DNA of 64,000 bases from Hyparrhenia diplandra (lineage: Eukaryota; Streptophyta; Magnoliopsida; Poales; Poaceae). A program made the translations under genes and the position numbers. Location: contig JADLZK010009187.1 of NCBI GenBank assembly GCA_015847255.1, positions 1-64,000 of the forward strand, written 5' to 3'. The notes below the pieces were generated by a model. The model was not told the DNA's origin, did not search any database, and saw nothing but the letters and a program-made list of their open reading frames with translations. This document shows positions 48,901-60,739 of this stretch, piece by piece. How positions within the stretch are numbered: position 1 is the first letter of the stretch; every line of letters starts with the position of its first letter.

Positions 48901-51900
48901 TAGACCCTCAGGGACTGCGACAACAATGATTGTCACTGCAATAGCAAAGTAGTTCACTATTGTCAGTGCATCATTTGATGACCAATTTAACAAGCCAACA
49001 TGCATTCCCTTGTGAACCAGGAACCTCGCAAGAAGTACTAAAAATGTGAGGATAGCAAACAGCAATCCGATCTGTCCAATGATTGTGGACACACCATTAA
49101 GCAACTTGTAAAGGGGTTTCATCGACTCCATCATCATTCAGAGTGTCCATGATTTTCCCCATTCAGTACGCATACCAACAGCAGTTACAAGAATCTTGGC
49201 AGTCCCATCTACCACTTTACTTCCAGCATGAATGAAAGGCTTTTCTTCAGAAACATGAACTGGTTCACTCTCACCTGATAAGCTAGATTCATCTATGACT
49301 AAGCAGAAGCCAGAGATGAACAAGCCATCTGCAGGAACCACATCACCTATTGAAAGATGCAAGATGTCACCCACAACCAAATCATGAATCAGTACCCTTT
49401 TGGTTTTCCTATCTCTAGTGACAAGGGCATATATCTTCTTTTTCTCACAGTCCAGCTCCATAAACTTTCGTGACTGTTTGTAATCACTGGATGCTGTAAC
49501 CAGCACCACCAATAAAATGCTGATTATTATGCCAAGTCCGTCATAGATGCCCTTCGGCCACCCCTCAGTGGCAAGGCCAACTACTACAGAAACAACAGCA
49601 CAAACGATTAGAATAATCAACGTCAGGTCATGCAATGCATCCCAGACAAACATCCAGAAGCTTCTAGGAGGCTTCTCAGCATGCTTATTACTGCCATACA
49701 GTTTCTGCCTGGTTGCTATTTCAGCTTCCTTGATGCCATCTTCCAATGATGCTTTGATTTTCCTAGATATTCCACTAATTCCGCCATGTGTCTTGAAGAC
49801 TGTAGAATGTTCACGAATTCCAGTAATTGCTGCCAGTTCATCTGGACTGATACAAAATCCCTCTTCGATAAGCTCAGGAGATAGGTGGTATCGTCTTATA
49901 CCTGTGTAATTTTGTGATCAAGGTTAAATGCAACAGGGTGATAATAATAAGAGTAGAAAGCCAGATAGAATTAGTTGATGAATCCACACCGTCGATAAAA
50001 TGCAGTGCTGCCTTGTGCACATTAATTACAACCTGAACTTTTCCCTGGTAACAAACGCAAACATCCCTTAAGACACAGAAACATAACTGAATTCAGTTTT
50101 TTGCTATTCAATTTCAGTAATGAATATCTACTATAACTATTCGCTATTAAAGCTTGCATGTACATAAACATCAACCTCATAACCACCATTGTCATGAACC
50201 TAATCATAATTAGTACTCTCTCCTGTCCAAATCTTTGTATGGATTTTCTAATGCATAGGTCTTGCTATGTATCTAGAAATAATTTATATCCAGATCCACA
50301 TCAGTGCCTCCTAACCCTAACGTTTTGGGAACCATATTATTCATGGAGGGCTTTCTTATTGGCGCCTTGGACGCATGGTTGGTGCCCTCTCCATATTGTG
50401 TCCAGTGTTAGCAATAACACCAATGTGTGGCTTTGTCCCGATGTGTTCATGGTGACATTGACTGCCTCCTCAGCATTGACTTTCTCCCTCAGTGACTACA
50501 TTGACATATCACAATCTTTGTCTATAACGACTTCTTATACACACCACCATCACCATGCATGGCGACATTAGTGTGCTTCTGGCTTCTTGTGTAGCTACCT
50601 CATATTCGGCAACCTCAACATCTCCGTTGACCATGACAATCCTATGCAAGGGATACCCAACCACAGCTACTTTCTCTCACGCTCAACAGCCTTGACCTTG
50701 GCCAAAAAGGCTGCAATCTTGCTTGAGCAACCATGTCAACTTCCACTCCAACCACGGAATGCAACTCACGTCGTCCATTATTGCCGCTTGGGATGGTACC
50801 TCATTGACTTACAACCTTCAGCTTGTGTCATCTCCTACGCGGGAGGGAGGAGAGATGTTAGACTATATCAGGATATCTCTAAGAATCTCCGGATATGGTA
50901 GATTAGGATTGATTATAGTTCTAGGATACATATCTTATCTCTAGGATCCTCTCCTTGCCCTCTAAGAAAATTTACTCTATACAAAATGTCTCGCGCTCAT
51001 GCAATACATCAACCATATAAAAAGCCCTATGGCCCATTTAACATGACCCTTGTGTGTTCTACCGCCGTGCATGTCAATCGTGAATGAAGTGCCACCTGGT
51101 CATCCATCATTGCCACGCCTTGATGGTGTTGTTAAGTATGTCAAGGCATATACATTCTAGGCCTATATTGCCCGTGAGGAATTCTTCATGTACTACTATT
51201 GTTTCTAAGGGACAAATCATATATACTCAAAATAGAAAGGCAACATGGCATCACAGCCATGTTTTTTATTGGTAGGGTCGGGGTTAGAGCTAATCGATCA
51301 AATTCGACGGAGCATTAAAAAAACGAAGTTTGATTTTTTGAATATGAACCACTAAGTAATAAGTATATGAGTACTCGCTAGCAAGTGCACGAGTAGTACA
51401 AGTTAAAAACAAGTTATGCACTCACATGCCAATTGTCATTCCTACACGAAACCATTCATGAACCTCACACCAAAAAGCGTGACGGTGTCATCTTCAAAAT
51501 TGATTTTGAAAAGGCATATGACAAAGTGAAGTGGTCTTTCCTTCAACAAACGCTAAGAATGAAAGGTTTCTCTCCCAAATGGTGTAGGTGGGTTGAAACA
51601 ATGGTTCTTTGGGGAGTGTAGGGATCAAAGTCAATGATGACGTAGGTCCTTACTTCGGACTAAGCGAGGACTTAGACAGGGAGATCCTATGTCACCAATC
51701 TTATTTAACATCGTTACCAGATATGTTAGCTCTTCTAATTAATAGAGCGAAAGCCGATGGTCAAATAAGAGGTGTCCTCCCCACCTTATAGATGATGGGT
51801 TGTCTATACTTTAATATGCGAGATGACACCATTATCTTTACGGATCATGACCCGAGCAAGCATAAAATCTTAAACTTTTGCTTTGTGCTTTTGAACAATT

Positions 51901-54900
51901 ATCCGGGTGAAGATCAACTTTCATAAGAGTAAAATCTTTTATTATGGTGCGGCTAAGGAGATGGAATCCTTTTATACTACTCTCTTTGGTTGCAATATTT
52001 GGAATATCCTTTTAGATATCTTGGAATCCCAATGCACCATAGACAACTCTGAACTCGAATGGAGAAAGGTAGAAGATCGTTTCAAACGAAACTCTCTTCT
52101 TTGGAAAGCAAAATACATCTTGTGGGAAAAACTAATTGCTTAATTCAGTACTAAGCGGCCTACCTATTTTCATGATGTCTTTCTTTGAAATGCCTAAAGG
52201 GGTGATTAAAAACCTCAAACTTTATAGATCAAGGTTCTTCTGGCAAGGCTCTTCAGAAAAACATAGATATAGACTTGCTAGATGGGACATCCTGTGTCGT
52301 CCTAAAGATCAAGGGGGACTAGGTATCCTTAATTTAGAACTGCAAAATAAATGCCTTCTAGCCAAATGGTTGGTTAATTTGTTGAACACCAGAGGGCATG
52401 TGGCGATCGCTCTTAAGGAATAAATACCTACATTCCAAATCCCTAAATCAATTGACCGCCAAGCCCAATAACTCTCATTTTGGAGGGCTTCATGCATATC
52501 AAAGAGGAGGTGTTGGCTAAAGGTTCCTTCGATATCGAGAGATGGAACTACCACTAGATTTTGGGACGATAAATAGGTAGGAGATAAGCCCCGAAAGATT
52601 GTTATCCATCTTTATATAATATAGTTCGAAATCCTCACGCAATCGTTTCAAAAGTGATGGATTCCAACCCTCTAAACATCTCTTTTAGGAGGGCTGAAGA
52701 TCTCTTGTTTGGTTTTGGCTAATTAGTGATACCTAAGGACTAATCTCTCGATGCTAAGTGTTTGACTAGATTGGAGATTGGTCGTGCCGGAGTTGGTGCA
52801 TGGTGATCATGGAGGATGGATCGAGGTGATCCAAAAGGTGATAAACCATGCAACTTCGGTGGAGTTTTCGGAGATCAATTGTCCCCAAGGCAAGGTATAA
52901 CCATAGGGCTTTTGATTTCACACTCAAGACACCATAGAGGGTGTGAGTGGTTATAGGATCGATAAGCCGTACTATAAAGAGGGAAAAACTTATCGTACAT
53001 ATCGGTCCTCATGTGCCTTTAGGTTCAAAATTCATATGCATGCATTCTAACCTAAAGAGCTAACTCCGCTTGTCGAAAATGTTTGAAAATGCTAACACAT
53101 GGTGTCGGGGTGTTCTTCGACGTGTCGGCAACAAGAAACAAGTGACGGAAGTCGGTTTGGAGCAAAGGCGAAGGAACGACGACGAAGCGACAAAGATTTC
53201 GCGCTGCGTGGCGTGGCCTTTACGGCCGAGCGAGGCTGGGGATCCGGCCGGGCGCGACCGGTCGGTGAGTCCGTCGAAATTCGAAGGGTGTAAGCCGGGT
53301 TGGCCCCGGGCGGCCGGACGCACCAACCGGATGCTTCCGATCTTGGCCGGAAGCATGGCCGACGCCTATGGCCGGACCAGTGCGGCTGGGGTCGATCCTT
53401 TGTTCGGGGTTGTCGGTTGTGGCCGGACCCACCGTGGACTCAACGGTGAGTCCGGTCGATCAGCGTCCGGTCGCTGTAAACCGTGGGTTTCCCACCAACG
53501 ACCACATTTCGTGGTGAGGGGTATTTATACCCCCTTGGGCGCCTCTTGCTCTCTCTCTTGGTCATTTGAATCATTCCTAACATCTTTGAGCAAGCAAGCA
53601 AGCCTCCCTCCTCTCTCATTCTTGATTTGAGCTTCATTCTTAAGAGAAGAGTTGATCTAAGTGCATTGCATCGAGTTCTTGCATCTAGAGGCACTTGGGG
53701 ATCGTTGTGAACCGGTGAGTTTCATGTTTCTCTTGGAGACACCGCTCCTAGCCGGCTTGGTGATTTGGTGGAGTTGTTGGCAAGAAGAGGAGATTGTTTC
53801 TTGGCCACCTCAGGGGCGAAATTGTGAGAGGATCACGCACTCCTCGTCGGGAAGACAAAGTGCAAGGAATACATTGCTCGTGTCTTGGGTACCACACTTG
53901 TTGAGTGGTGTGTTGAGGCTAGCAAGGGCACCGTCTAGCTCAAACACCATCCTTGTGTTGGTCGGCACTGTAGGAGAGTAACTTGTCGGTGTACAAGCGA
54001 ACTCCGGGTGAACAAATCGACTTGTTCATTGTCTCATTGTGTGGATCGTCACCTTGGCGTGATTGATAGCTTTTCTTCTTCCGGTGATTGGTTGACATTC
54101 TCTACACGTCGGTATAATGAGCTTCTCACTCTAGCTTTACTTTCCTAGTTTACTTTGAGTAGAGAGCTAACACTTGCTTGTGTAGGTTGTTCTTGCTAGC
54201 ATAAGGATCATATTAGGATTGCTCACTATATAGTGTAGTGACATAGTCTTGATTGACTTAGAGACCATAGCAATTTGCTAGAATTGTCACTAGAGGCTTG
54301 CAAGACAATAGAGCTAGTGCAAACCGCGTTTACGTCTTTTGTTATACTAATCGGTTTGTTAATTGAGCTTGTAGAAATTTTTATAGGCTATTCACCCCCC
54401 TCTAGCCATCTAGGACCTTACAAGTGGTATCGGAGCAGTGGTCACCGTTTTAGAAGGCTTAACAACCTCCGGTGTGAAGCATGGCTAGTATTGTGTTCAA
54501 CAATGTTGGGGGAAAGCCTCCGTTCTTTGATGGAGTCAAGAATTTTGACTATTGAAAGAGATGCATGAGAATGTACTTGGGATCAATCAATGATCAAGTA
54601 TGGGAAGTGACCGAGAAGGATTTTGTCATCCTCGATCCTACCAACCTCACACCCACCGACAAGATGCACAAGCAATACAACACAATGCCATTGAGCACAC
54701 TCTACAAGGGAATGGATGTTAAAGTGTTTGAAGGCATTAAGGATCTTGAGAAGGCAAGTAAAGTGTGGGAGAAGCTTTGTGAGACCTATGAGGGCACCAA
54801 AGTTGTGAAAAGTGCCAAATTGTATGTTCTCAAGAGTGAATTTAAGAACTTCAAGATGAAGAAAGATGAGAGCATCTTAGGATACTTTCCATAGGCTCCA

Positions 54901-57900
54901 AGTGATTATCAATGACCTCAAGGCATTAGGAGTGAAGACATTGGATAGAGATTTTGGACATAAATTCTTGATGTGCTTGCCCAAGAGATTTGCCATGTTG
55001 AGGAAGATTCTATTTAGAGGTGCATTGGACACCATGACATCTAGTGACTTGCTTGGTGAAGTGCTAACCGATGAGAAGGTTGATGGCATGGAAGATGAGG
55101 AAGAAAAAGAAGATGACAAGAGGAATAAGGTTGTGGCATTCAAGGCCGCCACCACCTCATCCAAGGCTAAGGGCAAGTCCAAGGCTTAAGAAGAAGATGA
55201 TGAGAAAATCAACCTTGAAGAGATTGATCAAGAGTTTGCTATGTTTGTGAAGAAATTTAGCAAGGTCTTGAAGAGCAAGAAGTTTAGTCAAGGCTCTAGA
55301 AGAAGAAACAATTCATCCAAGAGCAATGAAGAGCCAAGAAAGTACTTTGAGTGTGATAGCCCTTATCACATCCTTGCCGATTGCCCAATCAAGAAAGAAA
55401 AAGAGAAGATGAAGGCATACAAGGGTGGCAAGACAAACAAGAAGAGCAAGACCATGACATTCAAGAAGACAAATGATGGTGCTTTTGTTTGTTATTGGGA
55501 TAGTGATGGCTCCTCAGATGAAGAGGAAGAAGAAGCCCAAGGCCATGAGTGCAATTGGCCAACACAAGAAGTCATCTCTCTTGGCTCATCACCTTCATGC
55601 TTCATGGCTAAGGTCACTAAGGTATCATTGCATGAGCATGATGAACTAAGTGATAATGAAGTAAAATATGATGATAGTGATGATAAAGATGATGAATGTG
55701 AACCCACTAAGGATGATCTTCTTGAGATGCTTAAGCAAACTTATATCATGCTTAAGACTAAGGACAAGGAATGCAAAGCTTTGCAAAAGAGTGTAAAAAC
55801 TCTTAAGTAAAACTTTAGTGAGCTAGAGGCCACCCATGAGGGTCTAAAAAGGAAGACCATGGGGAATTGGAGCTAGCTCATATAAGGCTCCAAAAAGCCC
55901 ATGTCTTGTTCTTAGAGAAGAATGATAAAACTTGCTTAATCATCAAAAATGATATTGGTTCAACATGTGACATCATAGATGAACCATTATTGGTTGATGT
56001 TGAAGAACCATCAATTCCTTCCACATCCACATCAATCCACTCAAGCTCTACTAGTAGTGATGGAGTAATTTTAGATTCATCACTAAAAGTTGAGAATGAG
56101 ATTCTTAAAAGAGAGGTGGATGAGCTCACCCACTCCTTGAGAAAGGCAAGCCTATTACATTTGGTGATAGCAAAAGTGGCAACATACAAGGCATAGGAAA
56201 GATTGCAATAACCAATGACTTGACCTTATCAAATGTGGCACTAGTGGATATATTGAAGTACAATTTGCTTTCGGTGGCACAAATTTGTGATCTTGGTTAC
56301 AAGTGCATCTTTGGTGAAGATAGTGTTGAGATTGTGAATACAAAAGATTCAAGCTTGATCTTCAAGGGAATTAGATTTGACAACCTCTACCTTGTGGATT
56401 TTGGTGCTAGTGAGACACAAATTAGTACATGCTTGATATCTCAATCTAGCATGGGTTGGCTATGGCATAGAAGACTTGGTCATGTTGGCATGAAGCAACT
56501 CAACAAGTTAGTGACTCATGATCTAGTGAGAGGCTTGAAGGATGTTCACTTTAACAAGGGCAAGCTATGTAGTGCATATCAAGCCGGCAAGCAAGTTGTC
56601 AATACTCATCCAAAGAAGAGCTTCATGAGTACTTGCAAGGCATTTGACTTGATCCATATTGACTTGTTTGGCCCAACCGCATATACAAGTATTGGTGGCA
56701 ACAAGTATGGATTTGTGATTGTGGATAACTATACAAGATTCACTTGGGTGTTCTTTCTCAATGACAAGAGTGATGTGTATTCATTGTTCAAGACATTTCT
56801 CAAGAGGGTGCACAATGAGTTTGATATCATAGTGAAGAAAGTGAGAAGTGACAATGGAAGTGAGTTCAAGAACACAAGAGTTGATGAGCTATGTGATGAC
56901 TATGGAATCATGCATCAACTTTCGGCCAAGTACACACCACAATCAAATGGCCTAGTTAAAAGGAAGAATAGGACTCTCATTGAGATGGCAAGATCAATGC
57001 TTAGTGAGTATAATGTGAGCCAATCATTTTAGGCGAAGCAATCAACACCGCATGCCACTACATCAATAGATTGTATTGCCATCCCATGATGAACAAGACA
57101 CCTTATGAGCTATTGAATGGAAGAAAGCCAACCATTGCTTATTTTAGAGTGTTTGGATGCAAATGCTACATATTGAAGAAGGGTGCAAGACTTGGCAAGT
57201 TTGACAAGAGGTGTGATGAGGGGTTCCTACTTGGTTATTCCACCACAAGCAAAGTATATAAAGTGTGGAACAACTCAAGTGGTGTATTGGAAGAAGTCCA
57301 TGATGTTGAGCAAGCAAGCAAGCCTCCCTCCTCTCTCATTCTTGATTTGAGCGTCATTCTTGAGAGAAGAGTTGATCCAAGTGCATTACATCGAGTTCTT
57401 GCATCTAGAGGCACTTGGGGATCGTTGTGAGCCGGTGAGTTTCTTGTTTCTCTTGGAGACACCGCTCCTAGCCGGCTTGGTGATTTGGTGGAGTTATTGG
57501 CAAGAAGAGGAGATTGTTTCTTGGCCACCTCCGGGCGAAATTGTGAGAGGATCATGCACTCCTCGTCGGAAAGACAAAGTACAAGGAATACATTGCTCGT
57601 GTCTTGAGTACCACACTTGTTGAGTGGTGTGTTGAGGCTAGCAAGGGTACCGCCTAGCTCAAACACCATCCTTGTGTTGGTCGGCACAACTTAGGAGAGT
57701 AAATTGTCGGTGTACAAGCGAACTCGGGTGAACAAATCGACTTGTTCATTGTCTCATTGTGTGGATCATCACCTTGGCGTGATTGATAGCTTTTCTTCTT
57801 CCGGTGATTGGTTGACATCCTCTACACGTCGGTATAACAAGCTTCTCACTCTAGTTTTACTTTCCTAGTTTACTTTGAGTAGAGAGCTAGCACTTGCTTG

Positions 57901-59764
57901 TGTAGGTTGTTCTTGCTAGCATAAGGATCATATTAGGATTGCTCACTAGATAGTGTAGTGACATAGCCTTGATTGACTTAGAGATCATAGCAATTTGCTA
58001 GAATTGTCACTAGAGGCTTGCAAGACAATAGAGCTAGTGCAAAACCAGCGTTTACGCCTTTTGTTATACTAATCGGTTTGTTAATTGAGCTTGTAGAAAT
58101 TTTTATAGGCTATTCACCCCCTCTAGCCATCTAGGACCTTACAGAGGCTACGGTGGATAATAAACTTCTGAGAATGGCTTGGTCTAGTAGCACGAATCTC
58201 AAATGTCGAATTGGTGGAAGGGCGGATTATTTTAGATGGAGCCTAACCAAATCGGGACTATTCTCTGTCCGCTCAATGTACCTTGATCTCATTGATACAC
58301 AAACACCTTTTCGGCATAGGATGATTTGGAAGATAAAGATTCCTCTAAAAATTAAAATCTTTCTCTGGTTTTTTTTCGAGGGGGGTTATATTGACTAAAG
58401 ACAATTTTGCTAAAAAAAAACTGGAAAGGGAGTCGAAGTGTGTTTCTTGTAATGGGAATGAGACTATTCAATACTTATTTCTAGGCGTCCCCTTACAGAA
58501 TGATCCGGAGGATTATCTCTTTGCTCTTTGGATCGACTCAACCTAGATCAATTAGCCATATGTTCGAGAATTGGCTAACTAATCAAAATAAAAAGATTAG
58601 AGAATTGATTTGGGTGGGGATGGCTGCCATATCTTTGGGCTCTCTGGAGATGCCGAAATGATGTGGTTTTTAATGTAAAGAAATCTAATTCTATTATGCG
58701 AGGTAATTTTTCAGCCACAAATTTGCGGCGTGAAGAGATAGCCAAGGAAGCGCTCTCAACAATAAGCAAGAAATTAGAATTTATTGCTTTAGAGATATCC
58801 AACAATGGATGGAAACATTTATATTGTTTGTTTTAGCTTCTGGCCAATTTATGACCGAGGCTCTCTCTTTCTATTTCTTGAAAGCTTGTAATAATGGGCT
58901 TTGTACATCCCTTGGATGTAGAGGCCGATAATTGTTATCCATTATTTAGAAAAAATGCCAATTGTCATCGTTACCTATGATGCAATACCAATTGATTTTT
59001 TTTTTTATGATAAAGATCCAAGCAATGCAATGATGTGATGAAACAAAATGTGCTCATGTCAGTTAACTATTGTTTCCCTATGGAATTAGTCGTGTCAACT
59101 GGGCTGGTCACATACTCACATGTGAAACCTTTATATCAGAACATGTCGAAAAAATTCCTGAATTCTACGTTTTGGCCGTGTGCTAGGGGCGCCTCCGGAA
59201 TCTAAAGTTCCTGTTCCTCGACCCTGAGAGACCATTCAGACGAGAGGAGAATAGAGACATCGATCCCAGATTTGGCATGGTGGGCTTGTGGAACCAGATT
59301 GAGACCTGAGACACGTCAATGTCATGGCTTGCCCATAGGAGGCACAAAGCAATGGCCAGCCAGTGGCAGGCGTGCTCATCCACATACCATTCGTACCAAG
59401 GCTCACGGCTGATCCGTACCGAGGAAGTTTCCTAGCAATTTCGCAAGCCCGAAATGCGCATCCACTGTTCTGAACAGCGCGATTCAACGAAAGCGACGCG
59501 GCGGAGAGAAGGGTTCTAGCTCTACTACTACGGCCTGTAACAGATCGAGGGACGTGCAGTACGTACCAGGATCTTGCGGCGGTGGGCGTCGTCGAGGGCG
59601 CCGTGGAGGCCGGAGAACATGCGGAAGCGGCGGCGGCGGTTGCGGACGACGAGGCCGACGGCGCGGCGCCAACGGAGGCGGGCCTCGCTGGGCGGGTTCT
59701 TGGCGGGGATGTCGAAGTGCTCGTTGAGGTAGCTGTCGATGCTCCAGCTCCTGCTCGACTCCAT
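45939..59764 (-). CDS. Autoinhibited Ca2+-ATPase (P-type IIB, calmodulin-regulated); several frame breaks
   Basis: Exons in transcript order: 59764-59567, 50044-49990, 49901-47968, 47880-47722, 47214-47042, 46915-46617 and 46245-45939 (TAG). The N-terminus MESSRSWSIDSYLNEHFDIP followed by RLRWRRAVGLVVRNRRRRFR is the plant ACA calmodulin-binding autoinhibitory type. It joins KVQVVINVHKAALHFIDG in phase across a 9.5-kb intron. Core motifs: SSLSGESEP, VAVPEGLPLAVT, the phosphorylation site CTDKTGTLTTN, RMVTGDNINTAKA, VTGDGTNDAPALRESD and ATEPPNDEMMKRPPVRRG. The last exon encodes the final membrane segments. It pumps Ca2+ out of the cytosol. The frame is broken at 49151-49160 (-1), about 49100 (-2), 48186-48191 (+1), about 48152-48158 (-1), 47200-47204 (+1) and 46093-46095 (+1). 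Between breaks the protein is highly conserved. Confidence 0.9.
47436..47607. mobile_element. Stowaway MITE in a Ca2+-ATPase intron
   Basis: The termini CTCCCTCTGATTC and GAATCAGATGGAG are inverted repeats with one mismatch, flanked by the TA duplication (47434-47435 and 47608-47609). It is 172 bp, non-coding, and lies in the intron between exons 47880-47722 and 47214-47042. Confidence 0.85.
50045..51425. other. Intron 1 of the Ca2+-ATPase, proximal part
   Basis: No gene. Open stretches at 50158-50571 and 50587-50901 on the plus strand encode His/Ser/Leu-rich strings without recognisable motifs and may be remnants of a transposable element. Confidence 0.35.
52695..54422 (+). repeat. 5' LTR of the copia element
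   Basis: About 1.73 kb. Its last ~835 bp (from 53587, GAGCAAGCAAGCAAGCCTCC) match 57309-58143 closely with only a few substitutions, for example GAGCTTCATT versus GAGCGTCATT and small indels. Confidence 0.75.
54481..57305 (+). pseudogene. Copia gag-integrase remnant
   Basis: Gag begins MASIVFNNVGGKPPFFDGVK and is stopped by TGA at about 54553, where the family has Trp. It continues GMDVKVFEGIKDLEKASKVW, then more stops near 54892 and 55186, an altered zinc knuckle (YFECDSPYHILADCP, first Cys lost), and a Lys/Asp-rich linker. Integrase: WLWHRRLGHVGMKQLNKLV, HIDLFGPTAYTSIGGNKYGF and VRSDNGSEFKN are present, but the third acidic residue of the catalytic triad is replaced by Lys in NGLVKRKNR. 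A frame break follows at 57032, then YELLNGRKPTIAYFRVFGCK up to EEVHDV. RT and RNase H are absent. Confidence 0.85.
57306..58143 (+). repeat. Truncated 3' LTR of the copia element
   Basis: It begins in the middle of the LTR at GAGCAAGCAAGCAAGCCTCC and ends TTACA. The 5' ~890 bp of this LTR are missing, deleted together with the RT/RNase H region. Confidence 0.82.
58969..59566. other. Intron 1 of the Ca2+-ATPase, distal part
   Basis: No recognised gene. 59170-59500 is of mixed composition and has an open minus-strand stretch without motifs. The intron donor GTACGT for exon 59764-59567 lies at 59566. Confidence 0.4.
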
Positions 59765-60700
59765 GCCGCGCCGCGCCTCTCGCGCTTCGCGCCTGCTGCT
59801 TCGTCTCCTCCCGCTGCGTCTGCGACTCTGCGTGTCCTTGCTCACATTAAGGCCGGAAGCACAAGGGATATATACGTCGACGAAAATTATTGATACTGAA
59901 AGGCCCCCACTTGCGTGACACTAGAGTCTTAAAACGCCCTCTCCCGGAAGTTCTAACCTATGATCTAGCGTGGTAAACGTCAAACGTTTGCAGTTTCTGT
60001 CAGGATTTAACTACGGCAGCTGTACGTGGGGGGAAAATGCGATTCAAGTGAATTTATCTAAGAAAGAGGAGCATGAAAGCAAGAGGACTGCCCACAAAGT
60101 ACATGCCTTCCCGGCTAAAAAATGAAAGAAAGAGGAGCATGAAAGCAAGTTCTTTTTCCTTACCAACCCCATATTGATGGATCGATTTACCTAAAACTGG
60201 CAAGGATAGCGGGCGCAGCTGCTCACGAACGTCCTGGTCAGACGAGGGGAAGCCCTCTCCAGCGGATTCGGTGGCGGGGAAATCGGCGGCGGAGACCAAG
60301 TTGGAGTACGAGGCCATGTTTGGCGGCGACCATGTTGGACGCGGACTCGAATCATTGCGGGAGCTCTTCCCCGACCTCGCACGCCCTTGGCGATCCTGCG
60401 AGCTCTGAGACGCCAGCGCATGGCGCCCACCGCCGATCCACGGATCCGAGCGGTGTGCGCATTATAGGTTGTCTAATCCGTGAGTAACTGCTTAGGAGGA
60501 AAGATTTGGGAATGACACATAATGTAATATCCTAACTCCCGATGCGCGTGTGACAGTAAAAAGCGTGGATGTAAAAACTCTTCTCTTAAATACAAATATG
60601 TGCAAGTCTTTTGCGTATTCGAGAAAAAAAAATTGGTAACAAGAGACCATGCATCCTTATAGCTGCAAAATATGCATGACCTCCTCCATATCAACTAAGC
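59765..60700. other. 5' flank of the Ca2+-ATPase
   Basis: The minus-strand frame upstream of the chosen ATG stays open to 59845 but is an Arg/Ser-rich string, so MESSRS at 59764 is the preferred start. 60050-60430 is GC-rich with two overlapping minus-strand frames (one starting MASYSNLVSAADFPATESAG at 60317). I cannot assign either, and the region may be a first exon of something or a non-coding CpG-rich segment. Confidence 0.35.
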
Positions 60701-60739
60701 TGATCTTCTTTTGAACTTAAGTTAACTACCAGAATCCTT

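Larger units (their letters stand above)
52695..58143 (+). mobile_element. Ty1/copia LTR retrotransposon with internal deletion
   Basis: The 5' LTR is about 52695-54422, ending CTAGGACCTTACA, followed by the primer site TGGTATCGGAGC at 54425-54436 (initiator-Met tRNA like). The internal part encodes gag and integrase only. At about 57306 the coding sequence jumps straight into LTR sequence, and the truncated 3' LTR ends at 58143. The flanks AGGGC (5') and GAGGC (3') are an imperfect target duplication. The exact left LTR border (52695 or 52706) is uncertain. Confidence 0.85.
51426..58968 (+). mobile_element. 5'-truncated LINE with 14-bp target duplication, split by a copia element
   Basis: The duplication ATGCCAATTGTCAT occurs at 51426-51439 and 58955-58968. 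The first half of the body (51440-52694) opens within the RT: FLHETIHEPHTKKRDGVIFK, IDFEKAYDKVKWSFLQQTLR and, after frame breaks, WDILCRPKDQGGLGILNLEL. After the copia insertion the second half (58144-58954) resumes with NKLLRMAWSSSTNLKCRIGG, RWSLTKSGLFSVRSMYLDLI and the zinc-binding end. The tail is short and A-rich. It is inactive. Confidence 0.88.

Noticed and set aside
50158..50901. Plus-strand frames in the Ca2+-ATPase intron
   Set aside because: No motif, biased composition, within an intron with inserted repeats; possibly transposon remnants but unsupported.
53070..53630. Open frame in the copia 5' LTR
   Set aside because: It lies wholly within the LTR upstream of the primer site; no homologous protein motif and LTRs commonly hold chance frames.
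60054..60430. Minus-strand frames starting MASYSNLV and MGAMRWRL
   Set aside because: Two overlapping frames in one GC-rich patch, no recognisable domain and no continuing exon; not enough to call a gene.
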